Shown here: piece by piece, positions 26,958 to 35,861 of the stretch
How positions within the stretch are numbered: the first letter of the stretch is position 1
How the letters are laid out: each line of letters starts with the position of its first letter
NCBI GenBank assembly: GCA_964653655.1
Contig: CAZZHG010000004.1
Span: forward strand, 1-64,000
Length of the DNA: 64,000 nucleotides
Direction of reading: 5' to 3'
From: CAZZHG01 sp964653655
Lineage (GTDB): Bacteria; Bdellovibrionota; FAC87; UBA2466
Translations under genes and position numbers: made by a program
The notes under the pieces: generated by a model
Told to the model about the DNA's origin: nothing
What the model saw: the letters and a program-made list of their open reading frames with translations, nothing else
Database searches by the model: none

Positions 26958-28019
26958 TTAGGCGGCTTTTTTCTTGCGCGACGACAGGCCTTCTACGATT
27001 TCTTTGAGGATGTTCGGGAGGCTCATGCCGAGCTTGAAGCTCGGGTAGTGCTTCGCGAACCTAGCCATGTCCGAGTAGTAGCAGATGTGGTCGCCCTTGC
27101 GCGCCTGATCTACATACGTCGTGTTCACCTTGATGCCGAACTCCGACTTCAGGCTGTTCACGATTTCGAGAAGGGACGCACTGTTGGCGAAACCGCCGCC
27201 GAGGTTGTAAACCTCACCCGGCCGCGGATTTTTGCGGAATAGCTCACAGGCTTGCAGAACGTCCGACGAGTGAATCTGGTCGCGGACCTGCTTACCTTTG
27301 TATCCGAAGATGTTGTACGTCTTGCCCTCGATGCCGCACAGAACGAGGTAATTGAGAAACCCGTGCAGCTCGACGCCGGCGTGACGCGAGCCCGTGAGGC
27401 AGCCTCCGCGAAGGACGCCGATATTCAAGTTGAAGTAACGGCCGTACTCCTGACAGAGCACGTCGGCCGCGAGCTTCGAAGCGCCGAACAGCGAGTGCAG
27501 GCAACGGTCGACGGACAAAGTCTCGTCGATGCCGTGACCCTTCAGCTTCCCCTTGTACTCATAGCGGGTCGCCGTCTCGTCCATGGGGAGGAAGTTGGGA
27601 GCGTCCCCGTAGACTTTGTTCGTGCTCATGAAAACGAACACCGCTTGAGGCGCGAACTGCCGAGTCGCCTCAAGCAGGTTCAGTGTGGCCATGGCGTTCA
27701 CCTCGAAATCGGTGAACGGTTCCCGAGCCGCCCAATCGTGGGAAGGCTGGCTGGCCGCATGGAGAATGAATTCCGGTTGATACTCCTTGAACAGGCGGAA
27801 AACCTGTTCGCGATCGCGAATATCAAAGGCCTCGTGCTTGTAATTGGAGAAACTCTTGAGCAAGTCCTCGCGGGTCTTCGTGGTATCTCCACCGGGCCCG
27901 AAGAAATACTTACGCAAATTGTTGTCGATGCCGCGGACTTCGTTTTCCCGCCGCGACGCATAGTGGATGACGGCTTCAGAGCCGATCAGACCGCAACTTC
28001 CCGTGATTAGGACTCGCAT
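26958..28019 (-). CDS. CDP-paratose 2-epimerase-like NAD-dependent epimerase
   Basis: The product is a 353-residue short-chain dehydrogenase-fold sugar-nucleotide enzyme. The NAD-binding loop is GSCGLIGSE. The segments STNKVYGD and DETATRYEY, then a GIDETLSVD insertion, resemble CDP-paratose 2-epimerase (CDP-tyvelose epimerase). The active-site YxxxK is F178-GAS-K182, so the catalytic Tyr is replaced by Phe. VLRGGCLTGSRHAGVELHG and GKQVRDQIHSSDV follow. I recall SLFGASK as common in this subgroup, but this is from memory. The C-terminus is Lys-rich. It probably supplies a sugar for surface polysaccharide. Confidence 0.85.
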   Translation of the reverse strand: MRVLITGSCGLIGSEAVIHYASRRENEVRGIDNNLRKYFFGPGGDTTKTREDLLKSFSNYKHEAFDIRDREQVFRLFKEYQPEFILHAASQPSHDWAAREPFTDFEVNAMATLNLLEATRQFAPQAVFVFMSTNKVYGDAPNFLPMDETATRYEYKGKLKGHGIDETLSVDRCLHSLFGASKLAADVLCQEYGRYFNLNIGVLRGGCLTGSRHAGVELHGFLNYLVLCGIEGKTYNIFGYKGKQVRDQIHSSDVLQACELFRKNPRPGEVYNLGGGFANSASLLEIVNSLKSEFGIKVNTTYVDQARKGDHICYYSDMARFAKHYPSFKLGMSLPNILKEIVEGLSSRKKKAA

Positions 28020-28095
28020 GGTTCTCCTTCGCTACTGACTTATCGGCGGATCGCGGAGAACTGTTGAGCGATTGTGTGAAACCGGCGCGCAAAAC

Positions 28096-28133
28096 AAAAA
28101 AAAGCCCGGACTGGAACTAAATCCAGCCCGGGC
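28096..28133 (-). terminator. Rho-independent terminator of the Thr-rich lipoprotein gene
   Basis: On the minus strand a 12-bp stem (28122-28133 with 28104-28115, one G-T wobble, 6-base loop) is followed by eight T. It lies 24 bp past the lipoprotein stop. Confidence 0.92.
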
Positions 28134-28157
28134 AATGCATCAAAACCCGAAGGGACG

Positions 28158-28415
28158 TTACTCCGTCTTCTTCTTCGTGGTCTTCTTGGCGGTCTTCTTG
28201 GTCTTCTTCGTGCCGTCCGCCTTCGTCGTCGTGGCCGTGTCCGTCGTCGTCTTCTCTTCCGTCACAACCGGATCCGTCTTGGTATCGGTCGTGGTGGTGG
28301 TGTCCGCGGTCGTCGTCGCCGGAGTGGTGGTCTCGGACGTCGTCGTGGTGGTCTCGGAACCGGAGCAAGCGGACAGTACGAACAGGGCCACGAGGGCCAT
28401 TGCGAAGTGTTTCAT
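28158..28415 (-). CDS. Threonine/lysine-rich small lipoprotein
   Basis: The product is 85 residues. The signal peptide ends in a lipobox (FVLSAC, Cys 17). The mature part is almost wholly low complexity: Thr runs with Glu, Asp and Ala, then a Lys/Thr-rich tail (KKTKKTAKKTTKKK). The polybasic tail could bind DNA, peptidoglycan or acidic polysaccharide, but this is inference. AAGGAG lies about 8 bases before the ATG and a strong terminator follows, so it is an independent transcript. The repetitive coding sequence is prone to length change. Confidence 0.8.
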   Translation of the reverse strand: MKHFAMALVALFVLSACSGSETTTTTSETTTPATTTADTTTTTDTKTDPVVTEEKTTTDTATTTKADGTKKTKKTAKKTTKKKTE

Positions 28416-28490
28416 TGAAGTAAGATCTCCTTAATCAGTTATTACCCAAACCCGCCCAGCCTATGCAGGGAATTCTCAAATTTCAACGGA

Positions 28491-29477
28491 TTAGCTCAGA
28501 AATTTGAACCAATCCCGAGTGGCTTCGGCGATGGAATCGGGCGTCCACAGAGGGGCGTCCCGCCAGTGATCGATTTGCTTGAGAAGCTCGCAGACGCCTT
28601 CGTCGAAGGAAACCTTCGGCTCCCAGCCGAGCCGTTCCCGGATTCTCGCGATGTCGGCGAAGGTACAGTCGGGCTCGCCAGGGCGTTTTGGGATGTGAGT
28701 TACCTCTCCCCCCAAAAGTTCCACCAGGCGATTCACGGAGTAAGTTCCTCCGCTTCCCACATTGAACACCTCGCCGGAAAGTTTCGAGTCCGCGGCCAGC
28801 ATCAGCGCATCCACCACGTCGGAGACGAACGTGAAATCTCGGGTCTGGGTGCCGTCTCCGACGACAGTTAGAGGTTTGCCGTGCAGCTTTTGTGACAGGA
28901 AAACTCCGAAGACCGCGCCGTAGGTTCCCGAGGTACGGGCGCGCGGCCCGTATACGTTGAAGAACCGAAGCGAAAGCGACGGCAACCCGTAAACTTTTTC
29001 CCAGTGGAGCACGAGGCACTCGCCGAGGTATTTCGAGAGCGCGTACGGATACTCGGGGGCGATCGCTTCCGACTCCGGCGTGGGATAGCGCCCGGGAATT
29101 CCGTAACAGGAAGAAGATGCCGCATAGACGAAGCGCTGGACCCCATTGTGACGCGAAGCTTCCAATACATTCAGTGTCCCGTCCACGTTCGAGCGGTGGT
29201 AGAGCACCGGCATTTGAATGGAAGGAACGATGTCGGCCCGGGCGGCGAGATGGAAGACGCGCTCGACCCCTTCGAAATGGGGGCGAATGGCTTCAGCGTC
29301 GGCGACATCCGCCCTGACGAACGTAACCCTCGGATTGCCTTGATGAGCGGCGATATTGACGAGCCGTCCCACGGACAAATCGTCGATTACGACGACTTCA
29401 TCCCCCCGCCGCACGCAAGCGTCGACGAGGTGGCTTCCGATGAACCCGGCCCCGCCTGTAATGAGTACCTTTCCCAT
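28491..29477 (-). CDS. NAD-dependent sugar-nucleotide epimerase (UDP-glucose 4-epimerase-like)
   Basis: The product is 328 residues of the extended SDR family. The NAD loop is GGAGFIGSH (residues 8-16); FHLAARADI and AASSSCYG precede the catalytic pair Y145-ALS-K149; LRFFNVYGPRA follows. It probably interconverts UDP-hexoses or a related sugar nucleotide; the exact substrate is not readable from the sequence. A second enzyme of this type is encoded at 50260-51270. Confidence 0.92.
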   Translation of the reverse strand: MGKVLITGGAGFIGSHLVDACVRRGDEVVVIDDLSVGRLVNIAAHQGNPRVTFVRADVADAEAIRPHFEGVERVFHLAARADIVPSIQMPVLYHRSNVDGTLNVLEASRHNGVQRFVYAASSSCYGIPGRYPTPESEAIAPEYPYALSKYLGECLVLHWEKVYGLPSLSLRFFNVYGPRARTSGTYGAVFGVFLSQKLHGKPLTVVGDGTQTRDFTFVSDVVDALMLAADSKLSGEVFNVGSGGTYSVNRLVELLGGEVTHIPKRPGEPDCTFADIARIRERLGWEPKVSFDEGVCELLKQIDHWRDAPLWTPDSIAEATRDWFKFLS

Positions 29478-29545
29478 GGTGGCAGAAAGTATCCCCCGCT
29501 CTCTTCCGAAAGGAAACCGCTGGAAATGCCGATAAGTCCGATAAG

Positions 29546-30946
29546 ATGAAGCACTTTGCCGTTCTGAGTTTAGGTCTGGCTCTCTGCACCGCCCAAGCCG
29601 GGGAAGAGCCGAAAAAGAAAACCCCCTGCCCGACTCCGTTGAAGGGTCCGGTCTGGCTCCAGGATTTCACGGATGTCCAGAAGACCGAGCTTCACCTGAA
29701 GTGGAAAACCAACGAGGAAGACGACAACGTCGAGTACCGCATCGAGGGCAAGTACCACGAGCCGCTCGACACGAGCCGCACCTACAGCCGCTACAAACAC
29801 GTAAGTGAGATCGACGCGAAGGAAAACTGGGTTTGCGGTAAGGATCTGGTTCCGGTGTTCAAGTCCATCGCGGGAACCGTGGAATCCGACATGGAATGGC
29901 GGTCGGAGACAGTCGACACGAAGGAAACCTACGAAGGGGAGAACCACTTCGAGATCAAAGCACCCGACGATTACCGCCACGTACGGCACGAGTCCGAGCG
30001 CAAGATCGAAGTGCGTAACGAGATTCTGACGAGAGACTACGAGGAAGAGACCGACTGGAAGCAGGTATGGGAAAAGGACGGCACTCCGGTCATCAAGGGA
30101 ACCGTCACCGAGAAGTCGACGGAAAAATCCCAGCTCGCCGGCGAAACGCGCCAGCTGGCGAGCCCCATCCTCGTCCCCGGCTTCGACGCGGCCCCTCTCG
30201 CGTCGGGCATACAGCTCGTTATCGAGAAGGAAGCGAAAGGAAAGCTGAACGGACCCATCGATCCCGTTTCCATCAAGACGAAGCAGACCGTGAAGCAGAT
30301 CAAGGACGAAAAGGTCGTTCAGACGAAAGAGATTCAGATCGATTCGAACAGCGAGTACAAGTACGACCCGAAGGGAAAGAAATACGACTTCGTGACTATG
30401 TCGGAGCTGTACGACGAGAAATCCGTAAGTGCTGAAGCGGGAGTGAAGGTGCACTACGCTCGCCTCGACACCTGGAACAATCCGGAGAAGCCGCCCGTAA
30501 AGAGCTCCTTCTGGAAGGAAACCTACCGCAAGACTAAGTTCGGAGGCTCGGCGGAGATCATCTTGAACTCAGACGGCCACGGCTTCATGCCGAAGGTGGG
30601 CGGCCTGCAGGCGAAGGAAGGCACCTACAGCCGTATCACCGACTACAACTCCAGCGGCCGGATCACCCGCTTTCTGGTGATGTACTTCCCGAAGGGAGAG
30701 AAGCAGAACAAGACGGTGATGGATCTCCACTTCACCGAGATGGGCCAGCTCCGGGAATTCACCGTGCTGGACGACGAGATAAACTCGAAGGAAAACCCGA
30801 TGCAGAATCCGGCGGCGCTTTTTGCGCTGCAGAACCGGGTGAACGAGCTGAAGGTGATCGAAAGCTTCGCGTCCCTCAAGGCGCTGCCCGAGCGCAAGAA
30901 CCGCGACGCGGACTACCCCGTCATCTATCAGCCGCTGACCGAATAG
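29546..30946 (+). CDS. Secreted protein of unknown function
   Basis: The product is 466 residues with a short signal peptide (MKHFAVLSLGLALCTAQA, cleavage before GEEP). The mature protein is very rich in Lys, Glu, Asp and Thr, with alternating charged beta-type segments throughout (for example TEKSTEKSQLAGETRQ). This suggests repeated beta-strands or an extended surface protein. Only two Cys follow the signal. No family is recognised. It is convergent with the molybdenum hydroxylase, with 1 bp between stops. Confidence 0.8.
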   Translation: MKHFAVLSLGLALCTAQAGEEPKKKTPCPTPLKGPVWLQDFTDVQKTELHLKWKTNEEDDNVEYRIEGKYHEPLDTSRTYSRYKHVSEIDAKENWVCGKDLVPVFKSIAGTVESDMEWRSETVDTKETYEGENHFEIKAPDDYRHVRHESERKIEVRNEILTRDYEEETDWKQVWEKDGTPVIKGTVTEKSTEKSQLAGETRQLASPILVPGFDAAPLASGIQLVIEKEAKGKLNGPIDPVSIKTKQTVKQIKDEKVVQTKEIQIDSNSEYKYDPKGKKYDFVTMSELYDEKSVSAEAGVKVHYARLDTWNNPEKPPVKSSFWKETYRKTKFGGSAEIILNSDGHGFMPKVGGLQAKEGTYSRITDYNSSGRITRFLVMYFPKGEKQNKTVMDLHFTEMGQLREFTVLDDEINSKENPMQNPAALFALQNRVNELKVIESFASLKALPERKNRDADYPVIYQPLTE

Positions 30947-30947
30947 C

Positions 30948-33173
30948 TCAAACCAGCTCGAAGCCCTGCTTGATCAAAGGCAGCTCGCGCACCCGTTTGC
31001 CCGTCGCCATGAAGATGGCGCTCGCCAGCGCGGGGGCGAGCGGAGGCGTTCCCGGCTCGCCGATTCCCGTCGGGGTTTCGCTGTTGCGGATGAGCTCCAC
31101 GTTGATCTTCGGCGCCTGACGGAGCCGTGTGATCGGGTAGTCGTGGAAGTTGCTTTGAACCACCGCCCCTTTGTCGACGGAGATTTCCCCCATCGCGGCC
31201 GCGGACAACCCGAAGAGGATTCCTCCCTCGAGCTGCGCCTTCACGGTATCCGGGTTCACGACCGTGCCGCAGTCGGCGGCGCAGTCAATGCGCACGATCT
31301 TGATCTGATCGTTTTCCACTTTCACCTCGAGGGCGAGCGCGACGTAGCTGAAGAAGCTGTAGTGGCTAGCGAAACCGAAGCCCTGCCCCTTCCTCGCCTT
31401 CTTCTTGTTCCAGCCGCTCATGGAAGCCGTCTTCTTGATGACGGCGGCAAGCCTCCCCGTTTCCTGTTTGAAAGGGCCCGCCTTCTCGCCGTCCGTATGA
31501 GCGATCACTCTCGGCTCACCGAGCAGCTTCAGGCGTAGGCTCACCGGATCTTGCTTCGTCTCGTAGGCGATCTCGTCGATGAAGGAGTTGACTCCGAACG
31601 CGTGAAAGATGTTGCAGACCGCTCTCAGCCAACCAATGTTCAGCTGACTCCTCACCGGATTCGACGAGCAGAGCACGTTCGGAATACGGTAGGGCATGTT
31701 GATCTGCCCCTGCCCCACCTCGAAATTCTGAGCGTCCAGCGCCGCCGGATTGAAAGTCTTCATCACGGTCGGAAAGCTCGACTTGTGAATCCACGTCTTC
31801 GGCATGCCCTTTTCGTCGAGATGGGCCGTCATGTCCTGCATGCTGATGGCGTGGTAGTACCCGTTTTGAATGTCGTTCTCGCGGGTCCAAGTGAGCTTCA
31901 CCGGCTTTCCCAGCTCCTTCGAGAGCGACACGGCTTCCAGGATGAAGTCCGGCTGGGACTTACGTCCGAAACCGCCTCCTAGCAAGGTCTGGTTGATCGC
32001 GACCTTGCTCTCGTCGACACCCAGAAACTTCGCGGCCGCCCGGCGCGCGCGCTGTGGGTCCTGAGTCGGCGCCCATACGTCGCACTGGCCGTCGTGAACG
32101 TGAGCAACCGCATTGGGCGGCTCCATCGTCGCGTGAGCGAGATAAGGAACGAAATACCGCGCGTTCACCGTCTTCTTCGCGCCTTCGGCGCCCTTCTTCA
32201 CGTCGCCTTCCGATCGAACCGGATTTCCATCCGCGGCGAGCGCCTTCTCCATGTCTTTTCGCATGGAGTCCGTCGATTCAAACGGCCCCTTGCCCGCGTC
32301 CCACTCCACTTTGAGGGCGCGGCAGCCGGCTATTCCGGCGTAGGTGTGATCGCCGATGACGGCGAGCGCTTCGCGGGTGTTCACGTCCTGGGGCTGTGCC
32401 GCGATCTTGATGATCTTGCGGACCCCCGGAACCTTCTTCGCTTCGGAATCGTCGTAATCCTTCACCCGGCCGCCTTCCGTGGGAGAGCGCACGAGGCTCG
32501 CGTACACCATGCCGGGCACCTCCCCGTCGATGCCGTACTTCGCTTTGCCGGTAGTGATGTCGTGAGCTTCGAGAAGCGCCTTCGGCTTGCCGATGACTTT
32601 GAAATCCTTGTGGGCCTTCAGCTTCACTTCTTTCGGCACCGGCAAAGTCGACGCCTTCTCGGCGAGCGCGCCGTAGGAGAGCTTCTTCTTCGTGGGCTTG
32701 TGATAAACGAAACCCTCTTTCGCATAACAGGTTTCGCGCTTCACGCCCCAGGTTTCGGCGGCGGCGGTGATGAGCATTTCCCGCGCGGAAGCCCCCGCTT
32801 CCCGAAGCGGGATCCAGTTGAGCCGGACGCTGGTGCTGCCGTCGGTGTTTTGGTCGCCGAATTTCTTGTCGCCGTAACCCGGTACCAGATCGATGTTCTT
32901 CCAATCCACTTCGAGCTCTTCGGCGATGAGCATGGGCATCGAAGTGTGAGCGCCTTGGCCCATTTCGGCCCGGTGGCACAGGATGCGGATGCGATCGTCC
33001 CTGGTGACCGCGAGAAAAACGTTCGGAGCGAAGGGCGCGCCTTGCTCGGCCACGGCAAGCGTTTCGAACCGCCGCCAGCCCGGGAAACCGAGAATGAGTC
33101 CGGAACCCACGAGGGCCGAGACTTTCAAGAATTCACGTCTATCGAGTTTGTGTACGTCGTTCATGAAAATCAT
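30948..33173 (-). CDS. Molybdenum hydroxylase large subunit (isoquinoline 1-oxidoreductase beta-like)
   Basis: The product is a molybdopterin-binding subunit of the xanthine dehydrogenase family, 741 residues. A twin-arginine signal (LDRREFLKVSALVGSGLILG) shows export to the periplasm, as in IorB-type enzymes. Family marks are LCHRAEMGQGAHTSMPMLIAEE, the cofactor segment LLGGGFGRKSQPDF, TWTRENDIQNGYYH and GIGEPGTPPLAPALASAI near the C-terminus, whose Glu is the usual catalytic base. The substrate is unknown. Its ATG overlaps the stop of the 2Fe-2S subunit (ATGA). No separate cytochrome or maturation factor is adjacent. Confidence 0.93.
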   Translation of the reverse strand: MIFMNDVHKLDRREFLKVSALVGSGLILGFPGWRRFETLAVAEQGAPFAPNVFLAVTRDDRIRILCHRAEMGQGAHTSMPMLIAEELEVDWKNIDLVPGYGDKKFGDQNTDGSTSVRLNWIPLREAGASAREMLITAAAETWGVKRETCYAKEGFVYHKPTKKKLSYGALAEKASTLPVPKEVKLKAHKDFKVIGKPKALLEAHDITTGKAKYGIDGEVPGMVYASLVRSPTEGGRVKDYDDSEAKKVPGVRKIIKIAAQPQDVNTREALAVIGDHTYAGIAGCRALKVEWDAGKGPFESTDSMRKDMEKALAADGNPVRSEGDVKKGAEGAKKTVNARYFVPYLAHATMEPPNAVAHVHDGQCDVWAPTQDPQRARRAAAKFLGVDESKVAINQTLLGGGFGRKSQPDFILEAVSLSKELGKPVKLTWTRENDIQNGYYHAISMQDMTAHLDEKGMPKTWIHKSSFPTVMKTFNPAALDAQNFEVGQGQINMPYRIPNVLCSSNPVRSQLNIGWLRAVCNIFHAFGVNSFIDEIAYETKQDPVSLRLKLLGEPRVIAHTDGEKAGPFKQETGRLAAVIKKTASMSGWNKKKARKGQGFGFASHYSFFSYVALALEVKVENDQIKIVRIDCAADCGTVVNPDTVKAQLEGGILFGLSAAAMGEISVDKGAVVQSNFHDYPITRLRQAPKINVELIRNSETPTGIGEPGTPPLAPALASAIFMATGKRVRELPLIKQGFELV

Positions 33174-33619
33174 CCTTTCGCGGCCACGTGAATGGCCTGG
33201 CGAATCCGTTGGTAGGTGCCGCAGCGGCAGAGGTTGCCGCTCATGCCTTCGTCGATTTCGGCGTCGGAGGGTTTCGGCGTCTGCTTAAGCAGCGAAGCCG
33301 CGCTCATGATCTGGCCCACCTGGCAGTAACCGCATTGCGGTACGTTCATCTGCCGCCAGGCTTTCTGAACCGGATGATTGCCGTCGGCGGAAAGCCCCTC
33401 GATGGTCGTGACGTTTTTTCCTTCCACATCGGAAACGGGCGTGAGGCACGACCGGATGGCGACCCCATCGAGATGGACCGTGCAGGAACCGCAGAGCCCC
33501 ATGCCGCAGCCGAACTTCGTGCCCTTCAGGCCGATGACGTCGCGGATCACCCACACGAGTGGGGTCGCGCCGTCGATCGGGACTTCCTGGACTTTGCCGT
33601 TGAGGTTGAACTTGGCCAT
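33170..33619 (-). CDS. 2Fe-2S subunit of the molybdenum hydroxylase
   Basis: The product is 149 residues. The plant-type cluster uses C38, C43, C46 and C58 (GCGMGLCGSCTVHL). The second, helical cluster uses C96, C99, C131 and C133 (PQCGYCQVGQI, GNLCRCGTYQRI). It passes electrons from the Mo subunit to an external acceptor. It has no export signal itself, so it is likely carried through the Tat system with the large subunit. It is translated first, with an ATGA overlap. Confidence 0.95.
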   Translation of the reverse strand: MAKFNLNGKVQEVPIDGATPLVWVIRDVIGLKGTKFGCGMGLCGSCTVHLDGVAIRSCLTPVSDVEGKNVTTIEGLSADGNHPVQKAWRQMNVPQCGYCQVGQIMSAASLLKQTPKPSDAEIDEGMSGNLCRCGTYQRIRQAIHVAAKG

Positions 33620-33738
33620 CGGGTGCCCGCTCCTTATCTGGTGTTGAGAGGAATCAAGTTCGCCGACCTATTTTCGGAGCACAAGTTAAGTAAATCAAGG
33701 ATTTGGAGTAGAATAGAGTTCAACCCGAGGGACCCCCC

Positions 33739-34431
33739 GTGCGAGCCGCCATCTTCATCGACGCCGGATACTTTCTCAATCGCCTCAAGGACGAGCGCTT
33801 CTCCGCGGAGGACGTGGACTATCCCCGCCTTACGGAGATACTACTCACTCCGTTGCGGCGGGATCTCCCCGTGGATTTGTTCCGCTGCTACTTCTACGAC
33901 TGCCCGCCGTGGATGCCGGAAGATCCGAACGAATCGGCGACGAGACGCATGGAGGCCCACAAGGCCTTCATCGACGGCATCGAGCGGACGGATCGGTGGC
34001 AGGTTAAATTCGGAAAGCTCGAGCGGCGCTGGGACGGTACTCAGGAATACTTCGAACAAAAGCGAGTCGACGTGATGCTTTCCGTGGATCTCGTCCGCCA
34101 CGCGGCGGCCGGCCACATCCAGCACGCGATCCTCGTCGCCGGCGACAGTGATTTCATTCCGGCGGTCGCCGCCGCGAAGGAGTCCGGCGTGACGGTTTCT
34201 CTCTGGGGAGGAGCCCCGAAAACCATTCACCGCGATCTCGGCGCCATCGCCGACGAGGTGAGATTCTTCGACTGGACCGCGTTCACCAAGCGCCGCGGCT
34301 CGGCCCCGGGCCCCAACGCCGGTCAGCGTTCGGCCCAGCCCCGTCGCGGCGGCAGCGGACGGCGGCCTCCGGCTGCCGGCAACCGCGCGCCCGCCCGCAA
34401 CGCCCCCCGTCCGCCCCGCACCCGCAGTTAG
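33739..34431 (+). CDS. NYN-domain (PIN-like) putative ribonuclease with basic tail
   Basis: The product is 230 residues from GTG 33739. The NYN/LabA-type fold has the expected acidic residues in AAIFIDAGYFLN (D8), KRVDVMLSVDLV and LVAGDSDFIPAV. Such proteins are metal-dependent RNases or RNA binders. The last 50 residues are Arg/Pro/Gly-rich (RRGGSGRRPPAAGNRAPARN) and probably disordered and nucleic-acid binding. It is a single-gene unit ending just before a dispersed palindrome. Confidence 0.85.
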   Translation: MRAAIFIDAGYFLNRLKDERFSAEDVDYPRLTEILLTPLRRDLPVDLFRCYFYDCPPWMPEDPNESATRRMEAHKAFIDGIERTDRWQVKFGKLERRWDGTQEYFEQKRVDVMLSVDLVRHAAAGHIQHAILVAGDSDFIPAVAAAKESGVTVSLWGGAPKTIHRDLGAIADEVRFFDWTAFTKRRGSAPGPNAGQRSAQPRRGGSGRRPPAAGNRAPARNAPRPPRTRS

Positions 34432-34435
34432 CCGC

Positions 34436-34456
34436 AAAAGGTGATAGGCACCTTTT
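34436..34456. repeat. Dispersed palindromic repeat, copy 2
   Basis: AAAAGGTG and CACCTTTT surround ATAGG, 4 bp after the NYN gene stop. This is the reverse complement of copy 1 at 6083-6103 with one difference. A relative with longer arms is at 25712-25764. Confidence 0.75.
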
Positions 34457-34556
34457 GGACACCGGGATCAGTGTATTTTTTTCTTGGAACACTGCGTTTT
34501 GCGGTGAAAAACCAGGGCCTTGGCTGGCCTTCCCTTTGCAGTATCTTCGTCCCGTG

Positions 34557-35666
34557 ATGGGGGCCGTTGGGAAAGCCGAGCGCGAGCACTATTTTTTCAT
34601 CGATTCGTTGCGCGCGGCCGCCTGCTTCCTCGTGGTTTTCCACCACACGCTCACCTACTTCCCTGGACCCTTCGCCGCTTTCTACGTCCAATATTTGAAG
34701 CCCTTCTTCCCGACGGTAACGCTCTACCTGTTGGTTTCGGGCTTCGTTCACGCCGCGGTCATCGGGAGCAAAGTCCAAAGCTACGGACGTTACGTTTGGG
34801 ACAAGTTCAACCGGATCATGGTTCCGTATTTTACGATTAGCTTGCTGACGCTGGGACTGAGACTCTTCGCCGAGCGCAGCCACGTGATCGCGCTCGGCGA
34901 GATTCAATACACGCCGTTCGCCTGGGATCAGGCGGGACTTCGCGTGCTGTTTTCCGGAGTCGAGGGGCACTACTATTTTCTCGAGCTCCTCTTCGTTTAC
35001 CTTTTGATTTTTCCGTTTCTGGTGCGTCGTTTGAATACGCCCCTGAAGGCGCTCGTCGCTTTTTTGATTCTTCTCGCCGTCGATTTCCACTTCGCCACCG
35101 GCTACTCGCGGCTCCAAAGCCCGATTTGGTCGCCGGTCGCTCTCCTCGGCGCCATGCTCGCCGGATTCAAATTCTTTCTCTTCGGTTTCGTGCTGAATCG
35201 CTTCTATACGGCCTCGAAGGATTTCCTCGAGGAGCACGGCGTACTGGTCGGAGCGGTCTCGTTGTTTGCCTTCGCGTTTCTCCACTGGGACGCGCCCCAG
35301 TACAACGAGTACTGGGTACTCATCGAGCTGTTCGGCTACTTCTCTCTGGGCCGCGCTCTGCTATCGGCGCCTATCGCGGTGGTCTCGCAAGTGTCGGCGC
35401 TATCGTTTGGGATTTATCTTTTGCACCAGCCGTATTTCTTGAAGTTCTCTCGCCTCACTCTAAGTCCGCTGAGTGACGTGCCCGGCGTGCAACTATTCTG
35501 TACGTGGCTTCTCACCTGCGTGCTTACGACGCTCGCGGCGAAGGCGCTCGACGGCAACCGGTTCACGGCCCGTTTCCTCCTGGGCAAGAAGCCCTCGAAG
35601 AAGACGGACTTCGGATTTCTCCCCGTGGAGCTTCCCCGGGGCGAATGTGCAGGGAGCGGGGCTTAG
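34557..35666 (+). CDS. Membrane-bound acyltransferase family 3 protein
   Basis: The product is 369 residues from ATG 34557, chosen because the conserved start of the family (HYFFIDSLRAAACFLVVFHHTL) follows; the frame is open further upstream. About ten membrane segments are seen. The RxxACFLVVFHH region carries the His typical of the family, which O-acylates surface sugars or lipids. It may acetylate the nearby polysaccharide. The stop codon lies in the loop of the terminator hairpin. Confidence 0.88.
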   Translation: MGAVGKAEREHYFFIDSLRAAACFLVVFHHTLTYFPGPFAAFYVQYLKPFFPTVTLYLLVSGFVHAAVIGSKVQSYGRYVWDKFNRIMVPYFTISLLTLGLRLFAERSHVIALGEIQYTPFAWDQAGLRVLFSGVEGHYYFLELLFVYLLIFPFLVRRLNTPLKALVAFLILLAVDFHFATGYSRLQSPIWSPVALLGAMLAGFKFFLFGFVLNRFYTASKDFLEEHGVLVGAVSLFAFAFLHWDAPQYNEYWVLIELFGYFSLGRALLSAPIAVVSQVSALSFGIYLLHQPYFLKFSRLTLSPLSDVPGVQLFCTWLLTCVLTTLAAKALDGNRFTARFLLGKKPSKKTDFGFLPVELPRGECAGSGA

Positions 35667-35688
35667 GCCCCGCCTCCCTGCGGGTTTT
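35649..35688 (+). terminator. Terminator overlapping the acyltransferase stop codon
   Basis: GCAGGGAGCGGGGC pairs with GCCCCGCCTCCCTGC with one bulged base, and is followed by GGGTTTT. The TAG stop (35664-35666) sits in the loop, so the last codons form the left arm of the stem. Confidence 0.8.
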
Positions 35689-35695
35689 CTCCTGC

Positions 35696-35798
35696 CCCTC
35701 ACTCATTCTAAGACTCATTCTCGATCTCATTCTTGATCCCAGCCGGCTCCGTTCGAGCTGAGAATGAGAATGAGATCGAGAATGTGAATGAGTGAGGG
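35696..35798. repeat. Hexamer-periodic hairpin island B
   Basis: An imperfect inverted repeat: 35696-35708 pairs with 35786-35798 (13 bp) and 35716-35733 with 35767-35784 (18 bp), with a short indel between. The arms are degenerate hexamers (CATTCT, AAGACT, CATTCT, CGATCT, CATTCT). The core matches island A at 26865-26952. It lies between the acyltransferase terminator and the GH5-like gene. Confidence 0.75.
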
Positions 35799-35861
35799 AC
35801 ATTAATTCCCCGCGTTAAACGCCGCTCTCCCTAGTTCGCATAGATTCCGAAAAGAAGGGGA

